From NCBI GenBank assembly GCA_008508345.1, contig QNGE01003621.1:3502-67501 (forward strand): a stretch of 64,000 nucleotides of DNA, given 5' to 3'. The stretch is from Paragonimus westermani (lineage: Eukaryota; Platyhelminthes; Trematoda; Plagiorchiida; Troglotrematidae). Positions 10,860 to 22,066 of the stretch are shown here, in pieces; the stretch's first letter is position 1, and the number at the start of each line of letters is the position of its first letter. Below the pieces are notes generated by a model. It was given only the letters and a program-made list of their open reading frames with translations, was not told the origin of the DNA and ran no database searches. Both the position numbers and the translations under genes were made by a program.

Positions 10860-11330
10860 CCAGTGAGAGGTTAATATTCACCTTATGCATGACTGTTTAA
10901 TTGAGGTTGGGCATTTCGTGTGCAAAATAACAATAACCGGTTTCATTCTTCCACCGAAACTCCAATGTCTGTATGATTATATTCAACATATTGGGTGTTT
11001 CTCTGAGCAGAACATTTGAGGCTAGTTCTTTGACAACTAAGAAGAGTGTGGTGATTCATAACACTGAGCAAGTTGACAGAATCCACACAGAATACATATG
11101 CATCCTTCAGGCCACATGAGTTGGTCCTTTATCTGACCGGTCCAAATATTTGAATTGGCTACAATTCTAGACTAGAATGTGGTGAATTATTCTTATACAC
11201 TTTCGGGCCTTTTGAATCTACATTTTGGAGTCCATGTGGCTTTAAGATAATTGTACCGGTTTTCCAAGTTGCAAAATGTGGAAATATAGATGATTGTTCA
11301 TCCTACTGCTGAGTAGCAGTAGCAGTCCTC
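10860..11330 (+). repeat. Old interspersed repeat R1, copy 1 (pairs with 39590-40045)
   Basis: Several blocks match 39590-40045 in the same order and orientation, for example ACTGTTTAATTGAGGTTGGG against ACTGTTGAATTGAGGCTGAA, GAGCAAGTTGACAGAATCCA against GAGCCTGTTGACAGAATACA, and GATGATTGTTCATCCTACTG against GGATGCTGTTCATACTGCTG. Identity is low and the family is unknown to me. Confidence 0.6.
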
Positions 11331-12329
11331 AATAAGGAGGTATTAACCTAAGTGATAGTTGTGTCTTCTCGAATTTCTTGTATATTTCAACGCATACCCG
11401 TAACCGTTTGGGAATGGCCTTGGAAGGATTGTAATGTTTTTGTTCACACGCATTTTCACTGGGGACTGCAGGCTGATAATAGGTGGGTGCACAGTTTTTC
11501 TCCAACCGAGGACATCGCGCTCATTAAATGCTGCAATTTTTGAAAGTGACATATTGGAAATGCACGAAAATTCCCGAAGTCCGCATCGGGTTTGTTAATT
11601 CTGCCCGCACACTGTTTATTCTATGGCATCTAACAGATCTACTATTCAGCCTTGCATGGCTCCATCAAGGTTCACGAAACTGCCTGCCTGCTTGTCAGTC
11701 GCTCGTTTCCCAAAGGTCCGAAGAGTCACAGTGTGTTGCTGCCGCTTCCGTAAGGAAAATTAACCGGGTTGGAATTCTTCCCTGAGTTGAAGTTCATCCT
11801 TCTCTCAATGTGATTTTCACCCTACACCCTCATACTCTATGCAAATGGGCTGATGGTTTTTCGTGCTCTGGAGCTTTATCTACACAGGTCAAGCTTTGTA
11901 TTGAAAAACAAGTGACCTCTTCAACATCATTAACTTAGGTAAAACGTGACGAAATGTCAGATGTCGATGTCGCATACGTGAAGCATCCAACGAGTTCTCT
12001 CTATAACCAGTTCATCCCCTCAAATTAACCGGAAGTCTGACGTTCATGACTCATTTGTGGCGGCCCTATCGTTCGGATTTGAACATCTGCTCTCTATAAC
12101 GTTCATCCAGAATCAATGGGAATCTGTTTTGTCTTGTCACCTGGGAAAACTCATACTTCCCATGTAGCTATAGAATTATTTCTGATAAATATTTTCGCAC
12201 CGATCACACTGTTGTGAATGAGTTCTCTTAGCTCAGACCATCAAGAACTTTATGTATCGACACATTCTTCTTGATTAGACGAGATCCTTGTCCAGATAAG
12301 ATGTGGCTGTGAAAATGCTGGAATTCGAC
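11331..12329. other. No gene recognised
   Basis: A plus frame at 11528-11785 contains TYWKCTKIPEV, which resembles TYWKRVECTKPEV on the minus strand near 31580. This may be one old repeat or diverged exon in two places, but it is too short to name. Confidence 0.35.
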
Positions 12330-12530
12330 ATGATTCAAATAGACAGCATGAATCGCACGCTTCTCAAGCAGCACGTGCTCTACCAACTAAACAGTAGAAC
12401 CAAACCGAGGACCTATAACATTTTAACTAATTAGGTGACGGGCGTGATATTTCGAACCTCTCATTCTCTTCTGTACATCCTCTAAACAACTTCCCTTGTG
12501 AGTATAAATGATCCATTCGTATGACAGATT
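12330..12530 (-). repeat. Second tRNA-derived repeat (SINE-B), copy 1
   Basis: The minus strand reads a D-arm-like TTTAGTTGGTAGAGCACG and then a decayed B-box region. It aligns to 43025-43225 (minus), including the flanking CTCTAAACAACTTCCCTTGTG against CTTTCAAACAACTTGTTTCATG. The arms do not pair as in a tRNA gene. Confidence 0.55.
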
Positions 12531-12810
12531 TCACGCAGCTTCCGCTGAGTATATGTTTGGGGTTAGATCACAACTGTATCGCACATACACCAGACAGGAT
12601 TGTGTTCAGGCTAATTTTTTTTTACCACAAAATGCCCAAAATTTTAACATTGACACGTTCGATCCGCGACGCTGAATGCATGAGCATTTTTGGTATAAAG
12701 AGTTCCTCAGAGTTGACCACACCAGCAGGGTTTCCAATTCGATCCTTACTTATGCAAGATTCTTCATACTCCAACAAAATTTCAACAATGTCAGAACTCC
12801 GTGGATTTCG

Positions 12811-12980
12811 CTTACAACACTCCTGAGAAAGGCCACTCGAGGTGGTTGAAACGTGGAGTATTACAACTTGCTCGTAACGTTGTGTTATTCCCAATCTGTT
12901 CAACGTTAACATGTTAAACACGACGCCCAAACTGTCCAAATTCATTCATATACCAAATTTGGTGCGGATATCTTACAGTG
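12811..12980 (+). repeat. PLE terminal-repeat fragment with decayed hammerhead-like core, copy H1
   Basis: CTGAGAA at 12823-12829 and GAAA at 12848-12851 flank a hairpin (GGCCACTCGAGGTGGTT). The first block differs from the hammerhead consensus CUGANGA at one conserved G. The segment then continues through CGTAACGTTGTGTTATTCCC and ACGACGCCCAAACTGTC, as in the copies at 22445 and 58790. It stands alone, without any RT nearby. Confidence 0.65.
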
Positions 12981-13958
12981 TCAGAAATCAACCGATGTAT
13001 CGACACTCAACATCCTGGGTCCCCATGCTCATGGTACACAACCAAATATCCCAATCGCAAGGGCAACAAGACTGAGGAGTCATTTGATCAAGTCCTTCAG
13101 AGTGTACGTCCCTCACACCCAATTAGGAGGACGTCTGTAACGTCGCTTCAACGGTCTGCAGTTCACCTCTTTTGATGTATGTGGTTACTAGCTGATGAAA
13201 TCAAAAGAGGAACGAAACAATAGCCGTGTGTTTATTCGATCACTTAAAAAACAAAAAGACGTAAGATTTTAAATTTACAGTTATTCACAAAATGGACGTG
13301 TTATTGGTACAAAGCGACGAAGGTGTGTTGAGATTTGCGTTGTACAGATCGAATTGAGAAGTGTAAGATAGGGGAAACGTCTTCAGTAAGATTGTGTGTG
13401 GAATTGGGGGAGGGTTCATACGTTTGAAGAGATGGTCAATTAGGGGTTCCATTATTAGTGACAAGACATTAAGTAAGGTCACATCACGAACAAGTGAGGA
13501 CCACATGTTGTGCAACTATTAGTAAGCTATCTAGAAAAAGACTGCAACATGTATTGAAAGCAATGCATACATTACACTAGTCTGAGGTTCATTCAACAAA
13601 ACATACAGTGACAACTTCAAAGTATCAGTGGATTCCGAGCATGGAAGTCTTAATACAATCAAGGAGCTTAATGCCTAATATTTAAGCACACATAATGTAC
13701 AACATATCGATCGGGAATTTTCATACAGGGCAAATTAAAAGCTTACCGCAGCATTCCATAGCGGACTTGTTGGATAGGAATGGAAGTGTTCTTGTCTGTC
13801 GACACGACGCATTGGATAGAATGCAGAGCTGTCATTCATAAAAGTGAATACGGAAGATTTAAAAGTTATAATGATGTGAATTACTGAAATCATATTTCGG
13901 AAAACCCTTATACCGTCATATCTACTATGAACCACACACGTGATTCATGAAAACATCT
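12981..13958. other. No gene recognised
   Basis: AT-rich DNA with short frames on the minus strand (13515-13285, 13935-13735) and no recognisable motif. Confidence 0.4.
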
Positions 13959-14300
13959 TTAACTGTTTGCAAAATCTTGGATAAAACTATTAAAAACAGC
14001 GTTCTTTGAGGGCGTTACACAATCGTCACATGAATAGTAGTCATCAAAGGTGTGCTGAAATATAGTGCAAAATGTCTTGATTTCACGTAAGGATAGACAA
14101 TCGGCTTCCGTGAATTTATGGGACTCATACGAGATCATCGTGAGCCACCCACCTGGCGCTTTCTTCCAATAAAATCCGTCTGATCCGCAACGTTCGCTGA
14201 TACTGTGATTGAGCTGCAGTTGTATACATAATTGTTGCGTCACGGCAGATTCACTAGTTAGAGGGAGGCCTATGGGGACAAATATCACCGCTGACTCCAT
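13959..14300 (-). CDS. Small cysteine-rich secreted-type protein, PAN/apple-like, family member 1
   Basis: 113 residues from the Met at 14300; the frame stays open upstream to 14468. I chose 14300 because it places the conserved residues at exactly the same numbers as in two other ORFs of this window (28619 plus, 58001 minus): Cys25, Cys38, Tyr44-Trp45, Cys68 and Cys78. Cys72 is Arg here. The N-terminus (MESAVIFVPIGLPL) is weakly hydrophobic and could be a poor signal peptide. Further Cys91 and Cys94 lie near the end. The Cys68 to Cys78 part resembles the core of PAN/apple domains, which bind proteins or sugars outside cells. There is no splice donor at the position used by the 58001 member. 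It may be a single exon or a decayed copy. The function is unknown. Confidence 0.5.
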   Translation of the reverse strand: MESAVIFVPIGLPLTSESAVTQQLCIQLQLNHSISERCGSDGFYWKKAPGGWLTMISYESHKFTEADCLSLREIKTFCTIFQHTFDDYYSCDDCVTPSKNAVFNSFIQDFANS

Positions 14301-14589
14301 GAGACCAGAAATTCCCTGCACTGTACCAGTCATCGAGCGCTGCCTCATATACTGAATACTGGCGGTCGGAAGCTGAATACTCCTGCTCATTGGCAGAGTG
14401 GACTGAATGTGACCTTGACGCGAATTTCCTACTGGAGGATATTTCGTCGCACTGCATATGTGACCCAAGAAGATTTCAGAGATACACCTACCTAGTGTGT
14501 TCTGTTGGAAGCGAACGAGGTTATTTCCTTCAATAACGAAATGGGTGATATCTCAGAGTTAGACACCTTGTTGCATCTCACCATGAAAC

Positions 14590-14800
14590 AAATGCTGGTT
14601 GAATTACAGTTGCGTACTTCGTGGTTCACACTGTCTGTATGCGTATTGGAAGAGCTCTGCTATTCCACTTGTAATGTTCTGTTTTCTCTAATGACCTCGA
14701 GCAGCTTATTTGTTGATACGTCACAGGCTTGTTCGACCCAGTGTTGAATTCTGTCAAAGTTACACAGCGTCACCCAGTCTGTGAACGTGGGACCGGGAAA
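14590..14800 (+). repeat. Old repeat R2, copy 1 (pairs with 44225-44440)
   Basis: GAGCTCTGCTATTCCACTTG, the block CTAATGACCTCGAGCAGC and TTGTTGATACGTCACAGG match 44279-44365 in the same order and orientation, with many substitutions. A plus-strand frame is partly conserved between the copies (ELCY...FV), so the repeat may derive from a coding element. It is not identified. Confidence 0.6.
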
Positions 14801-15799
14801 AATGTGGTGGGCATTCGTCACTTTTAAGTTAGTAGGTGAGAACACAACTCGAGTTCATTCTTCGAGATTATTAGAGGTTAGTCTGTAATAGGGGAACCAA
14901 ACGTCATCATTAAGAAATTTGATTTAGATGTACAATTAGTTAACCTAACTACACTCCATGTTGGAATAATTTGACCAATATTGTAATGAAATGATAGGAA
15001 CTGATTATGGATGTACTGGGTTTATGAGAAGAGATGGATGTTCATTCTCTATAACACTCTCCATCAAGTCATAAACATTCGAGTGAAAAAAATTACACGA
15101 AATTGCCGTTCCGCCAACTGCATGACCACTTCGATCTAATCAGTCGGTCTGCGAAATCCATTGCTGTGTTCAATAAACTAGTGTGGGTTTTCCCATGACA
15201 GTCTTCCCCGCCGCATGCTATTGGACAAAGATTCTACGTGCAAATCGATGCACTTGCTTGGTAGAATGAATTTAACCTGATTACTGCATATAAGAAACGA
15301 AGTATCCAAAATCCTTAGCTATTTGTCATGTGTATGGAACGTAAAATCCGTCCAACAATGGTATCCATATTCGGCCTATGCGCGCTTGATATTCGTGATC
15401 AGCACTGATCGAAAGAAAATTTCGCAATCCGTAAGTGACTTTTAGGTACAATACAAAGACGTTAATTGTCTCCATCATCAGTGAATTAGAACATGGTGCT
15501 TGAAAAGAAAGCCTGTGTTAAGCTATGCGAAGCACCGGATAGTTTAACGCGTGTCGTTGCCCCGACCATTGTGGTCTGTTGTTAATGATCACTCGAGTAA
15601 CTTTAAACCGTAACTTTAAACGGACGTGAACAACAACTCACAGGATGACAGATGGCTCCAAGATGAAAGAATTGCTAGAAATCTTTAACTCTCAGTTTCA
15701 CTGAGTGAACCTACACTATTCATAACCCACGCAAACGGTGGAGAAGGCACGTGGTTCGAAACCGTCAACTATTCTTTCCCTGACGAGACTGCACACCGT
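14801..15799. other. No gene recognised
   Basis: Only very short frames. No repeat seen elsewhere in the window was recognised here. Confidence 0.4.
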
Positions 15800-16065
15800 T
15801 CGATACTCGGCTGGTTGTTGTTTGCCGCATGAAGAAACACGCACGCAAAGCACTGTTTGGGAATCAAGAAGCTTTTTATCTTCGGCTATACTGGAACTGA
15901 CTTTACAGGATGAATACTTTGCTTTAAGCTGTCGTTCCCGCTCACTACCTAATTTCTTAGCTCGTGACTTCAGCTCTGCGGATTTTAGCCAGAAGTGGTG
16001 AGCATAATAGGGATGGATAGAGTGCACATCGGTCGATGCAAAGTTTGGCAAATTTTTTAGGTTAT
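15800..16065 (-). repeat. Old repeat R3, copy 1, with a 121-codon frame (pairs with 45430-45725)
   Basis: TGTTTGCCGCATGAAGAAAC and ATTTTAGCCAGAAGTGG match TGCTTGCCGCGTAAAGAAAC and ATTTTAGCCGTAAGTGG at 45446-45680. On the minus strand a frame (16081-15716) contains HPYYAHHFWLKSAELKSR, and the second copy translates to a similar HPYCTYHLRLKFTELE but with stops. The conserved frame suggests a decayed mobile element or retrocopy on the minus strand. A B-box-like GGTTCGAAACC lies at 15752. The family is unknown. Confidence 0.5.
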
Positions 16066-17455
16066 ATGGGTCTTTTTGCAATTGGTCGACTCTTTGGAGT
16101 GCAATTTTCTGTTATCGAATTAAGACGCACTTTGAGGTGATTTTTGATTTGTCAGTTCACACGAGGTGGCTCATCTTGCCATCACGCCATTTGTAATATC
16201 TGAAGGCAACTCCTGCTTCATCTGTTTATTCGTTTGGGTTAAGTCTTTGATGTTTCCTGGCACTAGCGTCATAATACCCCCTTGTTCAAACGTAGTCACT
16301 GTGTATATACAGATGTGGAAATCTGCCCAGTTTGCACAACAAATTGGCCCCGTCCTGCAGTCACCACGACTTAGCGGCATGCCACTTCACTGGGCTTGAC
16401 AACACACACGTCAATATCAAAAATGACCAAGCCAATTGCGGTGCCCTGAAGTCTGGGCCAACGATAACCCCGTTGGGGTAAGAACGGTGGTTTTGAATGG
16501 ATACAACTTTTCGATTATTGTGATCACAAAACCATACAGTTATAAAATGGACCATCATCAAAATAATGGCTTATGTACTGAACGCATTCTTTCAAATGAC
16601 AATTCCTATGGACAGAAAGGTGGTAATGAAAAATCGGAGATTTTGTAATGTGGGATATGCGGGTCTTTTAGTTATCGTGAAGAGAATAGGTTGGGGTAAC
16701 ATTAATGGGTGAAATTCTGCCAGGGTTTTTCAACAGTTGTTATAGCTCGCGAGTGTGTCGACAAAGGTGTGTAGAAGCCTGTTGTGTTTACGTGGATGTG
16801 TACGTCTCAATGTCTCACGGAAAATAAGTCCAGCCTATAGGACTTTTAAATGAAGAGACCAGTTATGGTGTTATCCTTGGTCCGACAAGCAAATTAGAAC
16901 GACTTGTCATAATCGACGAGCTGAGCAGAATGAGGAGACTTTGGATGTGTCGGAAACATGTAATTGTGTTTGCAGGAGTAAACCCTAAACATGATTGGCC
17001 GTGTATATCATGATTAGCTCTATTCTCCCTGAATTTTGGATAGGTCACGTCTTCACATCTTCTGGATACTTGTGAGGTGGTACAGAATGAAACTGATTTA
17101 TTTCAGACACCACAATCCACGGAATAAACCCTGATGGATATCTTGATTTTTATGGCCAGTTATAAAGATGGGGCCACCATCATTTATAGAATGGACAATG
17201 GGTGTTGAAATGTTTTGTTCTGACAACACCTTTCAAAAGCTTGCTGTGCCAAGGCTGTGAATTTGAAATAGGTATGCACAATCCGTGCTGTAAATCGGCT
17301 AATATTTGTGACTTTTCGATAGAACGCTATTATACTGTAGCGAGAAGGCGTCCAACAAAGCACAATCTTTATTGTCCAAGTCGCTAGTCACATGCAACGC
17401 GCACTCTCTCGTTTATGAGTCGTAATTCCAACCCGCAGCGCCCCCCGGTTTCCGT
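16066..17455. other. No gene recognised
   Basis: Short overlapping frames on both strands, none with a motif. Confidence 0.4.
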
Positions 17456-17853
17456 TCACACGTCGTGTGTACTTCTCACCGGTTTACGTGTGTGACCGGT
17501 GCCTTCTATAGGAGGGTTTTTCGCTTGCCATTCCTCGTCTGTTTGTCCGATTCCGTTGCGCACTAGCTCGTCCGGCTGCTCGTGCTCTCCGCCATCCACC
17601 CAGTGTTGGCCTTGACCGTATTCCAACATCGTGTCGAGATGTTCCTCTAAATGTTGGAAAAACCACGCCTCCGATCTGGCCGTCTGTCGTATTTCGCCTG
17701 CCCTGCCTCGCCCGTTGGTCCGATCCAGTCGAGCGATGACTCATCCGGTCGCGCACGTTGTTCTTGATTCGATCGCGGCAGGTTTTCGAACGTACCTCCC
17801 CGCGTTGAGGTAATCGGCCGAGCGTTCGAAACCTCGCACCTCCGACCTGACAA
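17456..17853 (-). pseudogene. GC-rich ORF of unknown family, broken by one frameshift
   Basis: Base composition changes sharply: about 17400-17870 is GC- and CpG-rich, unlike the AT-rich surroundings. On the minus strand one frame (17853-17647) is basic, proline- and arginine-rich (RPDESSLDWIGPTGEAG) and ends at TAG. A frame one base away runs on from about 17652 to TGA at 17456 and is strongly acidic (EHLDTMLEYGQGQHWVDGG, DEEWQAKNPPIEG). The switch lies at a five-T run near 17654-17658. Together they would give about 130 residues with a basic front half and an acidic back half. I do not recognise it. It could be the tail of a retroelement polyprotein or an imported gene fragment. Confidence 0.45.
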
Positions 17854-17891
17854 TCCACCACAATACCACTCGCTGAAGTAGTGGTTTAGGA

Positions 17892-18271
17892 TCTAACCGA
17901 ATGCAAAAGCGCGGAACGTGGTATACGTTTTTCCTACTGGAAAACGAGTGAACGAAGAGAAGTTTACTGGTGCGTGTGTCCTGAGAGACTGGAAGTCAGA
18001 TGTGCTGACGGTATCACTGTCTCATTAGTTTTGGCACAACGAACTGTGCACATCAGTTATGGGAAAACCTACAGACAATCAACCAGCAGTTCATCATTGG
18101 TAGTATGTGTCAAGCAAGTCGCCGCGACGCCCTTGCAGTGCAATCCACAAGATGAATACAAAACAGCAAATTCAGTTCACTCTGTGCATTTTTGTACAGT
18201 ACAAATCACGACGCCTAGGATGACATCGATGTTTGTAGGCAGTAAAGTCACTTTTGGATGTAAGATATGAT
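17892..18271 (+). CDS. Cysteine-rich exon resembling a SUEL-type (galactose-binding) lectin domain
   Basis: The open frame runs from just after a TAG to TGA at 18269-18271; no ATG is convincing, so it is probably an internal or last exon. The recognisable part begins at CVCPERLEVRC (about 17971) and continues with DGITVSLVLAQ, SYGKT, VVC, LQC, HFC and KVTFGCKI. SUEL/Gal_Lectin domains share this order: Cys, Gly, Ile/Val, Ala, Tyr-Gly-Lys/Arg-Thr, several Cys, then a final aromatic-x-Cys. One expected Cys near the end is missing. Such domains occur in secreted lectins and in adhesion receptors such as latrophilins. Its neighbour on the same strand is another cysteine-rich exon at 19290. The assignment is from the motif order only. 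Confidence 0.42.
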
Positions 18272-19289
18272 GCCGCAAGACGACGATTGGCAACGTGTCT
18301 CAAAATCCAACTTCAAGTCTTTCTTTGCAAAAGTTGAATTGTATTCAGGTGAACTTTAGACGAGCCAAGAAATCAGGCGACACCAATCATCACTAAGAAA
18401 GCATGTTAACTCCTAACTTATACTTGTGCTATGCATTCAGGCAACAATTGTACTGGAATGTCCTCCATCGTTTGTGGTAAATGTGTACATACCTGGAGGT
18501 CAACCATTTCAGTGTTGAACTGAGTGGAATTGGACCTATATAGAAAGAGTGTGACGGGACGGGCGATTTGTGAGAACTACTCATACCATGGTTAATCTGT
18601 ATGATCGGACTGAGCGTAAGATGAGTTCAGTTTATATGTACGGCAGCAAGCTTATCAAGTAGTCTCGGAGAAAACCCTCTGCTAACTGACTTTTGTTCCT
18701 TTGCCACATATTTTCCAACCACTAAGGTGAACACAGGGTGTTCTGATGTTGTCTAAACAAAGCCGTGACCTGACTGTAATTTGCCTACTTTCGTGGTCCA
18801 AACACAAAAACATTCGACTCTATTGGTACCGAGTTTTGTGCGTCTATTTTCCAACTTCAACTTCTTTCCTCACCGCTGTCTACGACAAAATGGATAAAGA
18901 CTTCATGTAATAATTCGGTGGAAACCAGTGCGAAGTCCACACTAACTAACAAAGTTGTTCGTTGCCTTTGCAGAAATGCGCAGACTGTCAACATTTGCGG
19001 CTCCACAAGGCGAATCAAAATGCAAAATTCGTAATCTGCTGTGAAGATGTATCTAAATGTGCCAAACACAATACACCCCGTCCATCGTCGAATCCATCAC
19101 GCGTCATTTTGTGAAAAATCTCCCATAGTTCTCACGCACAAATCTGAACGAATACAACTGTGTGCCTTGCACGAGTCCAGCGGGTATCGGCTTAAGAACT
19201 GGAAAGTTCAGCGTGTTCGCGCCTTCCCCTTGTGACATGTGTGCAATGCCACCATCTAACAAACGCTGTAGTAAGTTGAGCTTTTTCAG
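18272..19289. other. Probable intron or intergenic DNA between two plus-strand cysteine-rich exons
   Basis: No open frame with motifs on the plus strand. A 70-codon minus frame at 19069-18857 is unassigned. The segment ends in a polypyrimidine-AG (CTTTTTCAG, ending at 19289), a good splice acceptor. Confidence 0.35.
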
Positions 19290-19643
19290 ACACACTTCAG
19301 GACCCTGAAGCCTGACCCCTGCCAGTGCATCTACGACAGTTGTTTTCATAAATATCTGGGTCGTTTTTCAAGTCACCCAATGTCCTCAAATCGCTGGCGC
19401 AATCAAACTGACCTGCCATTCGGTCCACAATGCGCTTGTTTTCCACAGACAGATGAACAAGTTTCCAACCGTTTGTCGTTTACAAGCGTACGGATATTCA
19501 CAGACACGTGTGAATCGTTATGTGCAACTCAAATGTCATCACACTGGGCCGACTGGAACAAATACTGTTTCGTCAGAGGTAGACTGCCAGTCACATTGCT
19601 GTCTCAGATAACGTCGTTGCCACCGACAACATTATCAGAATAG
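19290..19643 (+). CDS. Cysteine-rich exon with PAN/WSC-like C-terminal part
   Basis: The frame opens right after a splice-acceptor-like CTTTTTCAG and runs about 117 codons to TAG at 19641-19643. It reads PDPCQCIYDSCFHKYLG, then PQCACF, and later TDTCESLCATQ followed by WADWNKYCFVRG. The Cys-x3-Cys-x14-Cys-Phe pattern near the end is like PAN/apple domains, and the YLG plus later Cys-x3-Cys also recalls WSC domains. Both are extracellular carbohydrate- or protein-binding folds. A possible donor (AGAG before GTAGAC) lies near 19580, so the true exon may end before the stop. It lies 1 kb downstream of the SUEL-like exon on the same strand and may belong to the same gene. Confidence 0.4.
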   Translation, partial: THFRTLKPDPCQCIYDSCFHKYLGRFSSHPMSSNRWRNQTDLPFGPQCACFPQTDEQVSNRLSFTSVRIFTDTCESLCATQMSSHWADWNKYCFVRGRLPVTLLSQITSLPPTTLSE

Positions 19644-19689
19644 GTAGCTTGAAACACCGACTGCTTTTATGTCACACACCTCAGTCAAC

Positions 19690-19860
19690 TTGATAGTAAA
19701 ATATATCCCACAGTTACTGATAAGCGTAGTGTGTTTATTGTGTTCTCATGTGCCGTTTAGTTCATACCGTACGAGCCAGTAAACAGCACTGAAAGAACAC
19801 GAGTATTTGGTCCAATCTGACATGCGTATTTCACAGCCAAACAAATAGAACCTTGTGGGA
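19690..19860 (-). pseudogene. Decayed relative of the cysteine-rich family (weak)
   Basis: On the minus strand the frame contains Cys-x11-Cys-x5-Tyr-Trp-x21-Cys, with TGT at 19799-19797 and TAC-TGG at 19781-19776. The three good members have 12, 5 and 22 residues. An in-frame TGA follows nine residues after the Trp. No start or signal peptide is clear. This could be a dead copy or chance. Confidence 0.25.
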
Positions 19861-22066
19861 GACTGTTCCTCGTACAAGCGGCGCTGGCGTCTCAATGCCG
19901 ACGTTTGAATTCTCCGTCAACTCACTTACTCAGCAGAGAGTGAGCGGTGAAGTTCACTGATTTTGTTGGTTTTAAATGTGGCAAAACATGGATATTTGGA
20001 GACACAATCAAAACACGTTAGTGCGAGTTGTCAGATGTGCACTCCCAGCTGAACGATGAGGCGAGGGTGGGAACACAGCAAAATCACTCTTGGGCTGGGC
20101 TACTCACCCAATACCTTATATCGTACACAATTCACAGAGTACTCTGGCGAACTGAGTGCTCATGCTGATTTCCCCAAACGGTTCATGCTGACACCCACCA
20201 AACTAAGACACATTGCTGGTAAAGTGTGTGGAAGATGACAAATTTCAGAAGCGACAGTTACCGAAGAAACTTAGCGTGCGCATTATCAGTACATTTTCAG
20301 CGCTCAACAGTGGTGTTTGTGGATTCCTGTGTGACTTGCTTAGAGAATTCTGTTTGGGTTGTCAGTCTCCTGGGTCACTTCATAGATTCCATATTACACA
20401 GCTGAATAAGCGAGTGAATGAATCTAACCGCAAAGTTTCAGAGCTTTCAGTTTGGCTACCTGACTCACCCGGTGGAGCGCTTGTTGCATTTGGATGTTCG
20501 GTTTGAATCCGACCCAAACCCGACTTTCTTCATGGCCGAGTCTCTTCTGCTCAGCTCCTAGAACTTATTGATAACCCTCATTTCTGTTGATATGCTAGCC
20601 TGATCTTGTGCGCCATCCGACCTCGTTTTCGTGTTTATCAGTCAACCTACGTAAAACAACCAACTACCTCGATGCTCCCTCACAACCAAACTCTGCCAGT
20701 CGGATGCGGTTTTCTATTCTGACCGAAATTGTGTCGCGTGATACATGCCGACTTTATTGATGCAAACTCTAGCTGGGTAGGCATACATAATGGTATAATA
20801 ATTCATATGACATTCAGTGAGTGATTTCATTGCTGCAATGTTTTGCAAGCAATTCATGTCGACCAAAACGCGCATTACCGTTGCAGCTAGTACACACCCG
20901 TCAGCACACTGGACTCTTCATTCCGAGAAACACTCAGAAATCAGTATTCGGAATGAAAACATGAGGCGGTGTAATGCTATGACCAACCACTCTGGTAGTG
21001 ATCGCACCAGGGCAAGTTTGCGGAATACACCAGTAGAATGCACTTGACGCTATTGGATAGCCTACACCATCTGACACCAGAACTGATACGGACTAAGTCA
21101 ACATGTACGACAATCATCTTAAATGACATTTGTTCACTCTAGAGCTGATAGTTATTTGTTATGACCAGTATTTCGATCAGCTCAAATTTCAAAGCTGCAC
21201 TCCTAGTTTTTTGACTTCGCTGTAGATTTTTGCTTCATCCATGATAAATAGAGACCTGGCAAACATTTTCATTTTCCAACCGCATTATCAACGATTATTT
21301 TGTTCAACAAATTATGAAGAGTCCTCACTGTTCCTATGAGTTCTTGAGTGATTAGTTCAATGTCGTGATGGTGTATAGCGATTGTTGGGGCTGGACCAGT
21401 TAACTGGATGTTGTGGGATTTGCTTAGATGCGTTACTGGAAGGTTGTCGCTTACGATTTCCCGCATTGTAGCCTTCAACTTTTAGGCTTGTGACAATGGT
21501 CGAATTTGCTCCATAACCGACTTTTAAAATACAACAGAATTCATATCACAACTTGTCCTTCCTGTTTCTGACCTCCGCTGTTCAGAAAAATAGCTAACGT
21601 AGAGTCCTTTCTAACAAATTATTTTAAGTGCTTTAGCGCAATTTCAACTCCTCACGCGATATCAGCGTTTGAGTTTCTTTCAGGGATTCGTGTACCGAGA
21701 CTTTCAGAAAGCAAAATCCGTTTGACTAACGACTGGTCGCTTTTATTCAGACGATTTGTCTTCCGCTCAAATTGCCAAAGATCAGCCTCCTCCGAATTTG
21801 TGCGTGAGAAACCGGTCCTACTTTTTACGGAGCTCCATTCAAGCGTGTCCTTAAATGTCAGTGGGCATATAAGTGTGACTGCCAGTGTTGCATGTCCATC
21901 GACACATTGGCTCTTCAAGAACGGATACTCGGTTGTTTGATCCGCACGCGCCAACATTGCCGAATGAAATGCACCTGAACTATTCGGTGGGATCGTTGAA
22001 TAGAGGACAGTTCTTTCCAAAAAGCTGTTATTTTACCGTTCCTTTCCATAGAAGGAATAACTAGTT
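19861..22066. other. No gene; one decayed tRNA-like repeat
   Basis: GGTGGAGCGCTTGTTGC and a B-box-like GGTTTGAATCC at 20470-20510 match the SINE-C copy at 39070-39135 with a deletion. Other frames (20213-20506, 20817-21047, 21478-21269, 22020-21652) show no motif. The minus frame at 21478-21269 is amphipathic but unassigned. Confidence 0.4.

Noticed and set aside
11528..11785. A fourth clear member of the cysteine-rich family (TYWK motif)
   Set aside because: Tyr-Trp-Lys is there, but Cys25, Cys38 and Cys68 equivalents are absent at the required spacing.
15716..16081. A host gene of 121 residues (minus)
   Set aside because: The frame overlaps repeat R3, whose second copy at 45430-45725 is decayed, so it is more likely a mobile-element remnant.
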